In this document: positions 22,032-31,676 of the stretch, one piece after another | How positions within the stretch are numbered: the stretch's first letter is position 1 | How the letters are laid out: each line of letters begins with the position of its first letter | Assembly (NCBI GenBank): GCA_030148865.1 | Contig: JASBSR010000017.1 | Coordinates: 1-39,193 of the forward strand | DNA length: 39,193 nt | Source of the DNA: Gammaproteobacteria bacterium | GTDB lineage: Bacteria; Pseudomonadota; Gammaproteobacteria; SZUA-229 | Direction of reading: 5' to 3' | The notes under the pieces: model-generated | What the model was told of the DNA's origin: nothing | Databases searched by the model: none | Seen by the model: the letters and a program-made list of their open reading frames with translations, nothing else | Program-made: the position numbers and the translations under genes

Positions 22032-23108
22032 TTAGCTATGCACTCGTGAAGCACGGTTAGCGGGCAATATCCTGTAATGAATTAAAATGTCACTGGCAAG
22101 AAGAAAAAACAGCAACATTCCCTGAAACAACCCGGTGATAGATTTGGGTAAATTGAAATTCATCTGTACCATCTCACCGCCCAGGTAGGTGATGCCTAAT
22201 AAAATGCTTGCGAAAAATATGCCGATGGGTGACATGCGACCGAGAAACACCACGATTATCGCGGTATAACCATAACCGGGTGAAATCTGTGGAACCAGTT
22301 GTCCTATCGAACCCGCGACTTCACAGATGCCGGCAAGTCCGGCCAGGCCGCCGCTAACGAGCATGACCGACCAGACAATACGGTTTTGATTAAAGCCGGC
22401 AAAAGCAGCGGCAGACTGGTCCTGTCCTAGCACTCTCATCTGAAAGCCGGGCAAAGTGCGATTCAGAACTATCCAGCTGGCAGCCAGAGCGAATAGTCCA
22501 AATAGTATTGAAATGTTTATCCGGTAATCAGGGAATAGAACGGGTAGTGTTACAAATTCACTAAACTGTGCCGACTCGGGAAAGTTATATCCATTCGGAT
22601 CTTTCAGTGGGCCATGTACAGCATAGAGCAAACCATACAGTGCGATGTAATTCATCATTATGGTCGTCAGGATTTCATTGGTATTAAACCGGGTCTTTAG
22701 CCAGGCGGCCAGACCGGCCCAGGCCATGCCACCTAAAATGCCAAAACCCAGTACCGGCACCAGCATCCAGTGGGTTTGTGTATCAGGAAACATCAACCCG
22801 ACATAACCTCCGGCGAGTGCACCTATAACCAGTTGTCCTTCGGCACCGATGTTCCAGACTTTTGCCTGGTAACACATATTCAATCCGGCGGCGCATAGCA
22901 TAAGTGGTGCTACCTTGACACCCAGTTCCGTCCATCCGTAAAGATCGCTTAGTGGTGCTATAAAAAACGTGTATAAAGCCCGGCCCGGGCTATGGCCTAA
23001 CAGGGAAAATAATATACTGCCAGCTACCAGTGTCAGAGCCGTCGCAATCAGCGGTGACACCAGTGCCATGAGCGTTGAATCATGCCGCCGTGCCTCCAGT
23101 CTAAGCAT
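22032..23108 (-). CDS. ABC importer permease (NupP-like)
   Basis: This is a 358-residue membrane permease of the BMP-associated importer. The motif CAAGLNMCYQAKVWNIGAEGQLVIGA marks the NupP/YufP-type subunit, and the cytoplasmic coupling region reads VLGQDQSAAAFAGFNQNRI. A GICEVAGSIGQLVP loop and the final helices complete a full-length subunit. The ATG at 23108 lies inside the end of the ATPase gene (8-nt overlap), so translation is coupled. It should form a heterodimer with the product of 21078-22004. Confidence 0.87.
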   Translation of the reverse strand: MLRLEARRHDSTLMALVSPLIATALTLVAGSILFSLLGHSPGRALYTFFIAPLSDLYGWTELGVKVAPLMLCAAGLNMCYQAKVWNIGAEGQLVIGALAGGYVGLMFPDTQTHWMLVPVLGFGILGGMAWAGLAAWLKTRFNTNEILTTIMMNYIALYGLLYAVHGPLKDPNGYNFPESAQFSEFVTLPVLFPDYRINISILFGLFALAASWIVLNRTLPGFQMRVLGQDQSAAAFAGFNQNRIVWSVMLVSGGLAGLAGICEVAGSIGQLVPQISPGYGYTAIIVVFLGRMSPIGIFFASILLGITYLGGEMVQMNFNLPKSITGLFQGMLLFFLLASDILIHYRILPANRASRVHS

Positions 23109-24639
23109 GACTGTCTGCCAGTTCGGTCACTGCCTCGATTGCGTTAAATTCCCCCGTCATCCACTGACCGAGCAGATTGATCGAGATGTCATCAGTGTTT
23201 CCAACAGGTGACAGGTGGCCATGGCAGATCGCGCAGAGACGGTCGCACATTTGATATAACTCATCGATGTCCTCTGAAATAACCAGGATTGCTTTACCGG
23301 CATCACGCAGTGCAATCAGTTCGTCGCGTATTAAATTGGCAGCGCCTATATCCACGCCCCAGGTTGGATGCGAACAGATGAGCAGATCGGGTTGTTGGCT
23401 AATTTCCCTGCCGATAATAAATTTTTGCAGATTGCCACCAGACAGGCTCCTGGCCTGTGCCTGTGATCCGCTTGATTTGACCTTGCATGATTGTAGAATT
23501 TCATCGGTATGGCGACGGATCGTTTGCCAGTTGAGCCAGCCTCGATTGCTCAGGCCTTTTGTGTAACCTGTTAATAAATTGTTTTCTGCCAGAGTCATTC
23601 CGGGAACAGCGCTGCGTCCCAGACGCTCTTCCGGTACTGTCGCAATTCCCTGTCTGCGTCGCTCGCTTGGTGGAAGACACCCAAGACGCTTTCCTTTATA
23701 GATGATGGCATCGCTATGATCTATGAACTCACCAGTCAGCAGTTTCAGCAATTCGGCCTGACCATTGCCAGCGACTCCTGCAATGCCAAAAATTTCACCC
23801 GCACGGACTTCAAATGAGATATCAGTGAGCGGAATAGCAAATGCCGCACTGGCCTGATAGTTTAAACGTTCGACCTGTAGCACTATGGCTTTTCCCTGAG
23901 CGCGAGGATAACTATGACTGATCGCCGAGTCATCTGCTACCATCATTCTTGCAATATTCTCTGTTGTGGTATTTTTCGGCTCGCATGTGCCGGTTATTTT
24001 GCCTGCGCGAAGAATGGTTGCATTATCACACAGGGCCTGCACTTCGCTTAGCTTGTGTGAGATGAATAGTATGCTGCAGCCCTGGCTAGCCAGGAGGCGC
24101 AGGATCTTGAACAGATTATCTACTTCTACTGGTGTTAGTACCGAGGTGGGCTCATCCAGAATCAGGAGACTGATGTTCTGTAACAGGCAACGAACAATCT
24201 CAACTCGTTGTTGTTCACCGACAGATAATGAATATATATGTCGGTCTGGATCCAGTTCCATGCCGTATTGCTGGGAAATTGCGATGATCTTTTTACTGAG
24301 CTCGGACAGGCTGGGAAAGTTTTCCTCTGGTAGACTCAGGGCGATGTTCTCTGCCACGGTCAGCGATTCAAACAGGGAAAAGTGCTGGAATACCATGCCG
24401 ATACCGAGTTGCCGAGCATGGGCCGGGCCCTTGATCGCGAGCTCCTTGTTTTGCCAGATGATCTGTCCGGTATCAGGCTTGATCACGCCATAAATTATTT
24501 TCATCAAGGTGCTCTTGCCCGCACCGTTCTCACCAAGAATGGCGTGAATTTCGCCAGATCGAATCGACATGCAGATATCCTGATTGGCTATGCAGCCAGG
24601 GTAGTATTTGCTGATGTTGATTAGATCAAGCTGTGACAT
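23101..24639 (-). CDS. ABC importer ATPase, double nucleotide-binding domain (NupO-like)
   Basis: This 512-residue ATPase contains two ABC domains. The first has an intact Walker A (LGENGAGKST, 35-44), signature LSVGEQQRVEI and Walker B LLILDEPTSVLT. The second has a degenerate Walker A (GVAGNGQAEL, no Lys-Ser/Thr) with signature LSGGNLQKFIIG, the asymmetric pattern known in sugar/nucleoside importers such as RbsA and YufO. Walker B of the second half is DLLICSHPTWGVD, where the usual Glu after LL-x-x-x is His; this too is common in this family. It is the first gene of the importer operon, transcribed from a sigma-54 match at 24678-24693, divergently from xdhA. Confidence 0.88.
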   Translation of the reverse strand: MSQLDLINISKYYPGCIANQDICMSIRSGEIHAILGENGAGKSTLMKIIYGVIKPDTGQIIWQNKELAIKGPAHARQLGIGMVFQHFSLFESLTVAENIALSLPEENFPSLSELSKKIIAISQQYGMELDPDRHIYSLSVGEQQRVEIVRCLLQNISLLILDEPTSVLTPVEVDNLFKILRLLASQGCSILFISHKLSEVQALCDNATILRAGKITGTCEPKNTTTENIARMMVADDSAISHSYPRAQGKAIVLQVERLNYQASAAFAIPLTDISFEVRAGEIFGIAGVAGNGQAELLKLLTGEFIDHSDAIIYKGKRLGCLPPSERRRQGIATVPEERLGRSAVPGMTLAENNLLTGYTKGLSNRGWLNWQTIRRHTDEILQSCKVKSSGSQAQARSLSGGNLQKFIIGREISQQPDLLICSHPTWGVDIGAANLIRDELIALRDAGKAILVISEDIDELYQMCDRLCAICHGHLSPVGNTDDISINLLGQWMTGEFNAIEAVTELADSHA

Positions 24640-24677
24640 GTCCTGTTTTCAATAATTGACCGATATCCTGTATTCAA

Positions 24678-24693
24678 TGCAATAGTCAGACCA
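24678..24693 (-). promoter_or_regulatory. Candidate sigma-54 promoter of the ABC importer operon
   Basis: The minus strand reads TGGTCT-GACTA-TTGCA: the -12 box is perfect and GG-N10-GC spacing is kept, but three of six -24 bases differ. The predicted start near 24667 gives a 28-nt leader. Confidence 0.5.
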
Positions 24694-24734
24694 TTATCTG
24701 GCTAAGTCTCGGATTCCTGATTAATTTAGAAAAA

Positions 24735-24750
24735 ATGTCTAGTTGGTCAG
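24735..24750. promoter_or_regulatory. RutR-like operator overlapping xdhA promoter
   Basis: ATGTCTAGTTGGTCAG has a strong right half (TTGGTCAG) and a degenerate left half relative to TTGACCA-N2-TGGTCAA. It overlaps the -24 element of the xdhA sigma-54 match, where a repressor would block polymerase. Confidence 0.4.
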
Positions 24751-24759
24751 GAAATTGCA
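24744..24759 (+). promoter_or_regulatory. Candidate sigma-54 promoter of the xdh operon
   Basis: TGGTCA-GGAAA-TTGCA has a perfect -12 box and GG-N10-GC spacing, with three mismatches in the -24 box. The predicted start near 24770 gives a leader of about 90 nt. Confidence 0.5.
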
Positions 24760-24856
24760 TTGGCAGATATAGCGGGCACGTGACAGGTATTGGCAAGTCG
24801 ATAGTTGTTGGGCGATGCAAGTTCATGAATCGGTATGCAGTACCAATAGGTAAGAG

Positions 24857-26299
24857 GTGGCAGTGATAAAGTTTTTACTGAACGGCAGCTGGGTAATGGA
24901 GACTGAGCTTGATCCAAATATGAGCGTTTTGCGGTATTTACGCACTAAAAGAGGTCTTTCGGGCAGCAAGGAAGGTTGCGCATCTGGTGATTGCGGCGCC
25001 TGTACCGTACTGATAGGTGAGCGGAGCAAGGGAAATGGTAGCCAGACTGTTAAGTATCATGCGGTTAATAGCTGTATTACCCTGCTAGGTGCTATGCATG
25101 GCAAGCATATTGTCACTGTTGATGGCCTGAATATTAATGAGGAGACACACCCGGTCCAGCAGGCAATGATTGCCAGCCACGGTTCGCAATGTGGATTTTG
25201 TACTCCGGGCATTGTCATGTCGCTGGTCGGCCTGCGCGAAAGTCAGACCTCGTGCAGTCGAAAAGACGTTCTCGAATCCCTGTCTGGAAATTTATGCCGC
25301 TGTACTGGCTATCGTCCGATCATCGATGCCGCTATGGCTTCGTTCGATGTGGCTGATAACAAGAACATTATCAATACTACGCCGGCCTGGTCAGCACCCG
25401 AGCAGGAGGAGGTGGCGGGATTGCACACTGTGGACGCCGATTACTTTTCGCCCACATCTGAAGCTGAATTGACTGAGCTTCTGACAAAATATCCCGGAGC
25501 TCGACTGATTGCCGGGGGGACTGACCTCGCGCTTGAGATTAGCCAGAACTATCGAAGCTTTGACTGTTTAATCTCGTTAAGTGATATCGAAGAGCTTACT
25601 GAATTATCCGAGGCCGGGAATACACTCTATGTAGGTGCTGCCGCAACATACAGTCAGGTAATGCCCTGGCTGAAGACCTGGTATCCAGAGGTGGTTGAGC
25701 TGTTTGAGCGTATCGGCTCATTACAGATAAGAAACCGCGGCACCGTGGGTGGCAACATTGCCAATGCCTCGCCTATCGCTGATACGCCGCCAGTGTTACT
25801 GGCGCTCGACGCCAGTCTTGAGCTGGCCAGTACAGCAGGCAGAAGAGTACTGAGCCTGAAAGACTTTTTTCTCTCGTATAAACAAACGCAGTTACAGAAT
25901 GGTGAATACATTCGCCGCATTATTCTTCCCAAGCCAGAATCAAACGCAATAGTAAAGCTCTATAAAGTCTCGAAACGTTATGAGGATGACATATCAGCGG
26001 TGATGGCAGCATTTTATCTTGAACTTGAAGGCGCCAGAATCAAAACGGTCAGGCTGGCCTTTGGTGGCATGGCGGCGGTGCCGAAATATGCTGACCATGC
26101 CCAGACAAAACTTGTCGGTGCAGAATTTACCGAAGCCTCTGTCGCAGCCGCAATATCCGCCCTCGGCGAGGACTTTGCACCATTAAGCGATGTGCGTGCC
26201 AGTAGCGCTTACCGTCTGAAGACGGCACAAAACCTGTTGCGCAAAGCATATCTGGAAATAGCGAATAACATGTCTCTGGGGGTGTTCAGTCATGCGTAA
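24857..26299 (+). CDS. xdhA: Xanthine dehydrogenase small subunit (2Fe-2S and FAD)
   Basis: This 480-residue subunit has two [2Fe-2S] clusters at the N-terminus: Cys41, Cys46, Cys49 (KEGCASGDCGACT) with Cys73, and Cys112, Cys115 (QCGFCTPG) with Cys147, Cys149 (LCRCTGYRP). The FAD domain follows (LIAGGTDLALEIS; IRNRGTVGGNIANASPIADT), then a CO dehydrogenase flavoprotein C-terminal domain. All eight cluster cysteines are present. The start is a GTG at 24857; a second GTG at 24863 has the better ribosome binding site (AGAGG, 6-nt spacer) and removes only two residues. With XdhB it oxidises hypoxanthine and xanthine to urate in the cytoplasm, passing electrons to NAD or another acceptor. The xdhB start lies inside its last codons (8-nt overlap). 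Confidence 0.95.
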   Translation: MAVIKFLLNGSWVMETELDPNMSVLRYLRTKRGLSGSKEGCASGDCGACTVLIGERSKGNGSQTVKYHAVNSCITLLGAMHGKHIVTVDGLNINEETHPVQQAMIASHGSQCGFCTPGIVMSLVGLRESQTSCSRKDVLESLSGNLCRCTGYRPIIDAAMASFDVADNKNIINTTPAWSAPEQEEVAGLHTVDADYFSPTSEAELTELLTKYPGARLIAGGTDLALEISQNYRSFDCLISLSDIEELTELSEAGNTLYVGAAATYSQVMPWLKTWYPEVVELFERIGSLQIRNRGTVGGNIANASPIADTPPVLLALDASLELASTAGRRVLSLKDFFLSYKQTQLQNGEYIRRIILPKPESNAIVKLYKVSKRYEDDISAVMAAFYLELEGARIKTVRLAFGGMAAVPKYADHAQTKLVGAEFTEASVAAAISALGEDFAPLSDVRASSAYRLKTAQNLLRKAYLEIANNMSLGVFSHA

Positions 26300-28643
26300 A
26301 TTGACTGCGGTACCTGACACGAGCGAGCATAGCCCCGAAGGTATAGCAGGGCAGAGCGTGCCACATGACAGTGCCACAAAGCATGTCACTGGACGAGCTG
26401 AATATATCGATGATATCGCCGAACTACCAGGTACATTACATATCGCGGTAGGTGGTAGCGCGCATGCGCATGCGAAAATTAAACATCTTAATCTGGATGC
26501 TGTGAAATCCTCGCCTGGTGTTGTCTGTGTTGTTACTTCTGAGGATATTCCTGGCAGGCGAATCATCGGCCCGGTATTTCATGATGAACTATTGCTGGCA
26601 TATGATGAGATTGAATATGTTGGCCAACCTGTATTTGCTGTCGCGGCAGAAAGTTTTGAACAGGCGCAGCGGGCGGTCAAGCTTGCTCTGATTGAGTATG
26701 AAATACTGACACCTCTACTGGATGTGAAACTGGCCAGGGAGCAAGAGAGCTATGTTCTGCCGGAACATGTTATGCAACGCGGTAATGCCAGTGCTGCGAT
26801 GAGCTCGGCCAGGCACAAGGTACATGGTGAACTGGTGGTACGTGGCCAGGAACATTTCTACCTGGAAGGGCAGGTCTGTTATGTCACACCGACAGAAGAT
26901 GGTGTTCATGTGCTGTCCTCCAGTCAGCATCCCGCAGAAGTGCAAAAAATGGTGGCAGAAACTCTGGCTCTGCCACTGAACAAGGTTCATGCCGAAGTGC
27001 GTCGTATGGGCGGTGGCTTTGGTGGTAAGGAGACCCAGGCGGCCCATCTTGCCTGTGTGGCTTCTATATTTGTTAATAAATTGCGGCGTCCAGCCAAATA
27101 CCGTTTATCACGACGCGATGACATGGTGGTGACAGGAAAGCGCCATGATTTTGTAAACGAATATGAGATCGCATTTGATGATCAGGGAAAGATCGAGGGT
27201 ACTGTCATGTCGCTGCTGGGGATGTGCGGTTTCTCGGTTGATTTATCGCAGGGCATAATTGATAGAGCCATGTTTCATGCCGATAACGCATACTTTTTGA
27301 ACCATGCAAAAGTAAGCGGCTATTATTGTAAAACGCATACAGTGTCTAATACGGCTTTTCGCGGTTTCGGCGGCCCACAGGGTATGATTACCATCGAAGC
27401 CGCGATGGATGATATTGCGCGTTATTTACAGATAGATCCACTAACGGTGCGTAAGCGAAATCTATACACTGCCGAGCGTGATGAAACTCATTATGGCCAG
27501 AAGATTGAGCAACATAATATAGCCGAGATCATTGCAGAGCTGGAAAATACTTCAGACTACTGGCGAAGGCGTGAGGCTATAACCGCTTTTAACGCCAGCA
27601 ACCAGTACATTAAGAAGGGGCTGGCACTTACGCCTGTCAAATTCGGTATCTCCTTTACTTCCAAACATCTGAACCAGGCGGGTGCGCTGGTGAATGTCTA
27701 CACCGATGGCACCATCAACATCAACCACGGCGGTACCGAGATGGGGCAGGGCCTGTACACTAAAGTGGCACAAATCGTTGCCAGTGAGTTTCAGGTGGAC
27801 CTGAATGCCGTCATGGTGACCAGCACTCGCACTGACAAAATACCGAATACCTCGCCGACTGCAGCTTCATCTGGAACCGACCTGAACGGTAAAGCTGCCC
27901 AGGTAGCCTGTGGAAAAATTAAGGCCGAGATGCAGGCGTTTGCTAAGCGATATTTTAATCTGGCTGATCAGGCAATCGAATTTGCCAATAATCAGGTGAT
28001 TATGGGCGAAAACTCAATGAGCTTTGCTGAATTTGTGCAACTGGCTTATATGAATCGCGTGTCTCTGAGTTCGACCGGATTTTATAAAACACCTACCATT
28101 CACTACGACAGGGAAACCGGGAAAGGCAAGCCATTTTTCTATTTTGCAAATGGTGCGGCGGCTGCAGAAGTCACGATAGATACTCTCACCGGCGAATATC
28201 GGGTTACGCGTGTCGACATCCTCCATGATGTCGGTCGTTCATTGAGTCCGGGCATCGATATCGGCCAGATTGAAGGCGGTTTTGTTCAGGGTATGGGCTG
28301 GGTTACCAGTGAAGAGTTACTATGGAACAGTAGTGGTGAAGTGATCTCTAATAGCCCGGCAAACTATAAGATTCCTACGGCGTTTGATATTCCCGAAATA
28401 TTTAATGTCAATCTGTATCAGCAGGATTGCCCTGTTGATACTGTTTACGCCTCGAAAGCAGTCGGTGAGCCACCATTGATGCTGGGAATTTCTGTATGGT
28501 GTGCGCTCAGAGATGCTTGCGCCAGTGTCGCGGATTACAGGATCAGTCCTGATTTAACTGTTCCCGCGACACCGGAACAGGTACTGTTTGCAGTCGAGCA
28601 GGCGAAAATGTTTAAAGAGAAGGATTCAGGACAAGCACTATGA
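26292..28643 (+). CDS. xdhB: Xanthine dehydrogenase molybdopterin-binding subunit
   Basis: This is a 783-residue subunit carrying the molybdenum cofactor. Motifs for cofactor binding are RRMGGGFGGKE (near 238-247), NTAFRGFGGPQG and GTEMGQGLYTK; the catalytic Glu is Glu726 in KAVGEPPLML. The full length matches the usual bacterial XdhB. The start overlaps xdhA and its stop overlaps xdhC (ATGA), so xdhABC is translated as a unit. It forms the substrate site for hypoxanthine and xanthine. Confidence 0.95.
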   Translation: MRKLTAVPDTSEHSPEGIAGQSVPHDSATKHVTGRAEYIDDIAELPGTLHIAVGGSAHAHAKIKHLNLDAVKSSPGVVCVVTSEDIPGRRIIGPVFHDELLLAYDEIEYVGQPVFAVAAESFEQAQRAVKLALIEYEILTPLLDVKLAREQESYVLPEHVMQRGNASAAMSSARHKVHGELVVRGQEHFYLEGQVCYVTPTEDGVHVLSSSQHPAEVQKMVAETLALPLNKVHAEVRRMGGGFGGKETQAAHLACVASIFVNKLRRPAKYRLSRRDDMVVTGKRHDFVNEYEIAFDDQGKIEGTVMSLLGMCGFSVDLSQGIIDRAMFHADNAYFLNHAKVSGYYCKTHTVSNTAFRGFGGPQGMITIEAAMDDIARYLQIDPLTVRKRNLYTAERDETHYGQKIEQHNIAEIIAELENTSDYWRRREAITAFNASNQYIKKGLALTPVKFGISFTSKHLNQAGALVNVYTDGTININHGGTEMGQGLYTKVAQIVASEFQVDLNAVMVTSTRTDKIPNTSPTAASSGTDLNGKAAQVACGKIKAEMQAFAKRYFNLADQAIEFANNQVIMGENSMSFAEFVQLAYMNRVSLSSTGFYKTPTIHYDRETGKGKPFFYFANGAAAAEVTIDTLTGEYRVTRVDILHDVGRSLSPGIDIGQIEGGFVQGMGWVTSEELLWNSSGEVISNSPANYKIPTAFDIPEIFNVNLYQQDCPVDTVYASKAVGEPPLMLGISVWCALRDACASVADYRISPDLTVPATPEQVLFAVEQAKMFKEKDSGQAL

Positions 28644-29482
28644 GTACTCGTCACTGGTCTCGGGCTGTTCTGAATTGTGAACGCACCAATCAGGCTTATG
28701 TGTTATTGACCTTGCTCGGTGCCGCCGGCTCCTCACCGCGTGATCACGATGCCAAGATGGTCGTTACCGCAACTGAGTCATTTGATACGCTGGGCGGGGG
28801 CAGGCTTGAGTTTGATATGATCAAACGCGCACGCGAGCTTCTGCTGATTGATGATCGTCATCATGAACTGTTTCCATTCAGTCTGGGGCCTTCAACCGGC
28901 CAGTGTTGTGGAGGAAAGGTTACTGTGTTGCTTGAAGTGTTTCCAGCCGAACCGTTCATACTTGCAGTTTTTGGCGCCGGCCACATAGCCCAGCGTTTAA
29001 TGCCATTGCTGGACGAATTACCCGGAAAAAAATACTGGGTTGATACCCGGCAGGAATGGCTGGACAAAATCTCGCTGGAGTCGACTGAGAAAGTTTGTAG
29101 CCAGAACCCGGTCGAGTTTGTAAAGTCACTACCGGACAGATTTCATGCTCTGGTTTTAACCCATGATCATAGTCTTGATTATGCCCTGGTCAGGGCATTG
29201 CTGAGGCGAAACGATGGCCTGTATGTTGGCCTGATAGCTTCGAAAACAAAAGCAGCAAAATTTTCCATGCGCTTAAGAGAAGAGGGTCTGTCACGACAGC
29301 AACTCGCCCAGCTCAGGTCACCTGTGGGTCTTGCCGAAGTGCCGGGAAAACTCCCGGTCGAGGTGGCTGTCTCGATTGCGGCAGAGCTTATTCAAATGAG
29401 ACATCGTACAATAGCTGATCGAAGCAGCAGCAAAAACACCATAAAGCGCGGCCTGAGCTGGAGTCAGGTTCATGCGATTTAG
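28640..29482 (+). CDS. xdhC: XdhC, xanthine dehydrogenase accessory protein
   Basis: This 280-residue protein binds, sulfurates and delivers the molybdenum cofactor to XdhB in known systems. It has the XdhC/CoxI N-terminal pattern with LGPSTGQCCGGKVTVLLE, including the conserved Cys pair, and a Rossmann-like C-terminal domain (FILAVFGAGHIAQRLMPLL, LTHDHSLDYALV, YVGLIASKTKAAKF). ATG 28640 overlaps the xdhB stop. No change in the conserved residues was noticed. Confidence 0.93.
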   Translation: MSTRHWSRAVLNCERTNQAYVLLTLLGAAGSSPRDHDAKMVVTATESFDTLGGGRLEFDMIKRARELLLIDDRHHELFPFSLGPSTGQCCGGKVTVLLEVFPAEPFILAVFGAGHIAQRLMPLLDELPGKKYWVDTRQEWLDKISLESTEKVCSQNPVEFVKSLPDRFHALVLTHDHSLDYALVRALLRRNDGLYVGLIASKTKAAKFSMRLREEGLSRQQLAQLRSPVGLAEVPGKLPVEVAVSIAAELIQMRHRTIADRSSSKNTIKRGLSWSQVHAI

Positions 29483-29497
29483 TGTAGTCAGGATACA

Positions 29498-30001
29498 GTG
29501 ATACCAATACGCACATTGCAGGAAATGAATTCAGCTGACGAGGTCAGTGCTAAAATGCTCCTCCTGTCCTGCTGTCACTGTGAGCGTTGGTCAGATGAGC
29601 TACTGAAGCAGCGACCCTATGCTTCATATCATGAGCTGTTAATGAAGGCCGAGGCTATCTGGCTGGATATGGGTGAAGCCGACTATCTTGAAGCATTCTC
29701 ATATCATCCTGAAATTGGTGACATAGGCGCGCTGCGGGATAAATACAGCGCCGCCAGTAAAGAACAGGGGCAGATTACTTCAGCGGATGAGATGGTTATT
29801 GCTGAGCTTTATGAAAATAATAAGCTATATAAAAACAAAAACGGATTTATATTCATAGTCTGTGCTACCGGAAAGTCGGCGGAACAAATGTTGGCAATAT
29901 TGGTTAGACGATTAAAAAATGTTCGAGGTACTGAAATTAGCAACGCTGCGAACGAGCAGGCGAAGATTACCCGGCTACGGTTAGGCCGTATTTTTGAGTG
30001 A
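29498..30001 (+). CDS. uraD: OHCU decarboxylase
   Basis: This 167-residue protein decarboxylates 2-oxo-4-hydroxy-4-carboxy-5-ureidoimidazoline stereospecifically to S-allantoin. The catalytic His sits in SYHPEIGDIGAL, and the family ends (NGFIFIVCATGKSAEQML, RLRLGRIFE) are present. The start is a GTG at 29498 preceded by CAGGA. The following uraH begins in an overlapping GTGA. It works with UraH and PuuD encoded downstream. Confidence 0.93.
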   Translation: MIPIRTLQEMNSADEVSAKMLLLSCCHCERWSDELLKQRPYASYHELLMKAEAIWLDMGEADYLEAFSYHPEIGDIGALRDKYSAASKEQGQITSADEMVIAELYENNKLYKNKNGFIFIVCATGKSAEQMLAILVRRLKNVRGTEISNAANEQAKITRLRLGRIFE

Positions 30002-30354
30002 GGGCCATTAGCTTGAAAGCACCAATTACAACGCATGTTCTGAATCTCGATAACGGCAGGCCGGCACGAGGCGTTGAAGCTGTGATTCTGCGGAGTACGG
30101 GTAGCGAGTGGACGGTGTTAGACAAGTCCGAAACCGATGATGACGGGCGTATCAATAGCTGGCTTGCAGATTATAAATTAATGGAAGGAACATACCGCAT
30201 TATATTTTCGACCGAGGCGTACTATAAACGCAAGAACATGAAAACGTTTTACCCGCAGGTGACGATCGGCTTCCATGTTGACAAGCTTGATGAGCATTAC
30301 CATGTTCCGTTATTACTAAGTCGAAACGGTTACTCAACATATCGTGGCAGTTAA
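29998..30354 (+). CDS. uraH: 5-Hydroxyisourate hydrolase (transthyretin-like)
   Basis: This 118-residue transthyretin-related protein hydrolyses 5-hydroxyisourate to OHCU. His13 (ITTHVLNLDNGRPARG), His in DEHYHVPLLLS and the C-terminal YRGS signature are intact. The likely start is the GTG at 29998, overlapping the uraD stop. No Sec or peroxisomal-type signal is seen, so it is cytoplasmic. Confidence 0.94.
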   Translation: MRAISLKAPITTHVLNLDNGRPARGVEAVILRSTGSEWTVLDKSETDDDGRINSWLADYKLMEGTYRIIFSTEAYYKRKNMKTFYPQVTIGFHVDKLDEHYHVPLLLSRNGYSTYRGS

Positions 30355-30356
30355 AA

Positions 30357-31676
30357 ATGCGTAGTGCGATTCGCGCAACTTTCCTGCATTTTATTGATCA
30401 ACCCGATTTTGCAGCGAACACGGGTTATGAGTACTATGGCGATGGTGTCATGGTTATTAATAATGGTCTGATAGAAGCTATTGGAAATGCCAGTGAGATT
30501 CTGGCGCATCTTGACAGTAGCGTCACCGTTGACTCAAGTAATGTGGGAAAACTAATAATACCCGGTTTGATAGACTGTCATACTCATTTCCCACAAATCG
30601 ACATTGTCGCCGCTTATGGTGAACAACTGCTCGACTGGTTAAACAATTACACCTATCCCGCTGAGCAACGCTTTGGCGAAAGTGGCTACGGCGACGCTGT
30701 TGCCGAAAAGTTTCTCCGGGAAGGCTTCAGAAATGGCACGACCACCGCGATGGTGTACTGCACTGTTCATCCTGAATCGGTTGACGCATTTTTTTCGGCT
30801 TCAGAGAAATATAACTGCAGGATGATAGCAGGCAAAGTCATGATGGATAGAAATGCACCCGAGGAACTTTGTGATACGCCTGAGCAGGGTTACGAACAGT
30901 CGCGAAGCCTGATTGCCCGCTGGCATGGCAAGGGGCGCCTGGCCTATGCCGTGACTCCGCGTTTTGCACCCACCTCAAGCAGCGAACAGCTGACACTGGC
31001 AGGCAGGCTCCTGCGTGAATTTCCCGACCTGTACCTGCAAACCCATGTTTCCGAAAACCTGGCCGAAGTCGCCTGGGTCAAAGAGCTGTTCCCGGAGTGT
31101 GATAGTTATCTACAGGTCTATGAGCGCCATGGTCTACTGGGTGAACGGACAGTGCTCGGCCATGGTATTCATCTCAATGATAAGGAACTTGGTTTGATGG
31201 CTGCCTGTGGTGTCAGTATTGCGTTTTGTCCCACTTCAAATCTGTTTCTCGGCAGCGGCCTGCTCGATGTCGAGCGATGTGAATCAGCGGGTGTCAATGT
31301 TTGTCTTGCGACCGATATTGGCGCTGGTACAAGTTTTTCGATGTTAAAGACCATGCGGGCAGCTTATGAAGTATCACAATTGAGGGGCCACAGTATCCCG
31401 CCTTTGAGAGCCTTCTATAACGCAACTTTAGGCAATGCCCGGGCGCTTAAAATAGACCACTATGTCGGTAATTTTGATGCGGGCAAAGAAGCTGATTTCA
31501 TAGTGTTGGATACCGAGGCGACACCACTGTTGCGCTATCGCATGGGCCTTTGTAATAACCTGCAGGAAAAACTTTTTGTGATGATGTATCTTGGTGATGA
31601 CCGCATGGTCGCCAGTACCCATATTATGGGTAAGATGGTACACAGTAGCACGGATAATATAGAGAGGCGAAATTAG
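30357..31676 (+). CDS. guaD: Guanine deaminase (amidohydrolase type)
   Basis: This 439-residue zinc amidohydrolase converts guanine to xanthine. GuaD hallmarks are PGLIDCHTHFPQIDIVAAYGEQLLDWL (metal His75 and His77), LQTHVSENLAEVAWV, GHGIHLNDKEL, IAFCPTSNLFLGSGL and ATDIGAGTSFSML. The ATG at 30357 lies two bases after the uraH stop, so translation is coupled. It is the cytoplasmic counterpart of the predicted Tat-exported deaminase (9338-9991), which belongs to an unrelated fold. Confidence 0.94.
   Translation: MRSAIRATFLHFIDQPDFAANTGYEYYGDGVMVINNGLIEAIGNASEILAHLDSSVTVDSSNVGKLIIPGLIDCHTHFPQIDIVAAYGEQLLDWLNNYTYPAEQRFGESGYGDAVAEKFLREGFRNGTTTAMVYCTVHPESVDAFFSASEKYNCRMIAGKVMMDRNAPEELCDTPEQGYEQSRSLIARWHGKGRLAYAVTPRFAPTSSSEQLTLAGRLLREFPDLYLQTHVSENLAEVAWVKELFPECDSYLQVYERHGLLGERTVLGHGIHLNDKELGLMAACGVSIAFCPTSNLFLGSGLLDVERCESAGVNVCLATDIGAGTSFSMLKTMRAAYEVSQLRGHSIPPLRAFYNATLGNARALKIDHYVGNFDAGKEADFIVLDTEATPLLRYRMGLCNNLQEKLFVMMYLGDDRMVASTHIMGKMVHSSTDNIERRN

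Noticed and set aside
24774..24789. GGGCACG-TGAC-AGGTA as the xdhA sigma-54 promoter
   Set aside because: The -24 box is good but the -12 box lacks GC; the match at 24744-24759 has a perfect -12 box and correct spacing.
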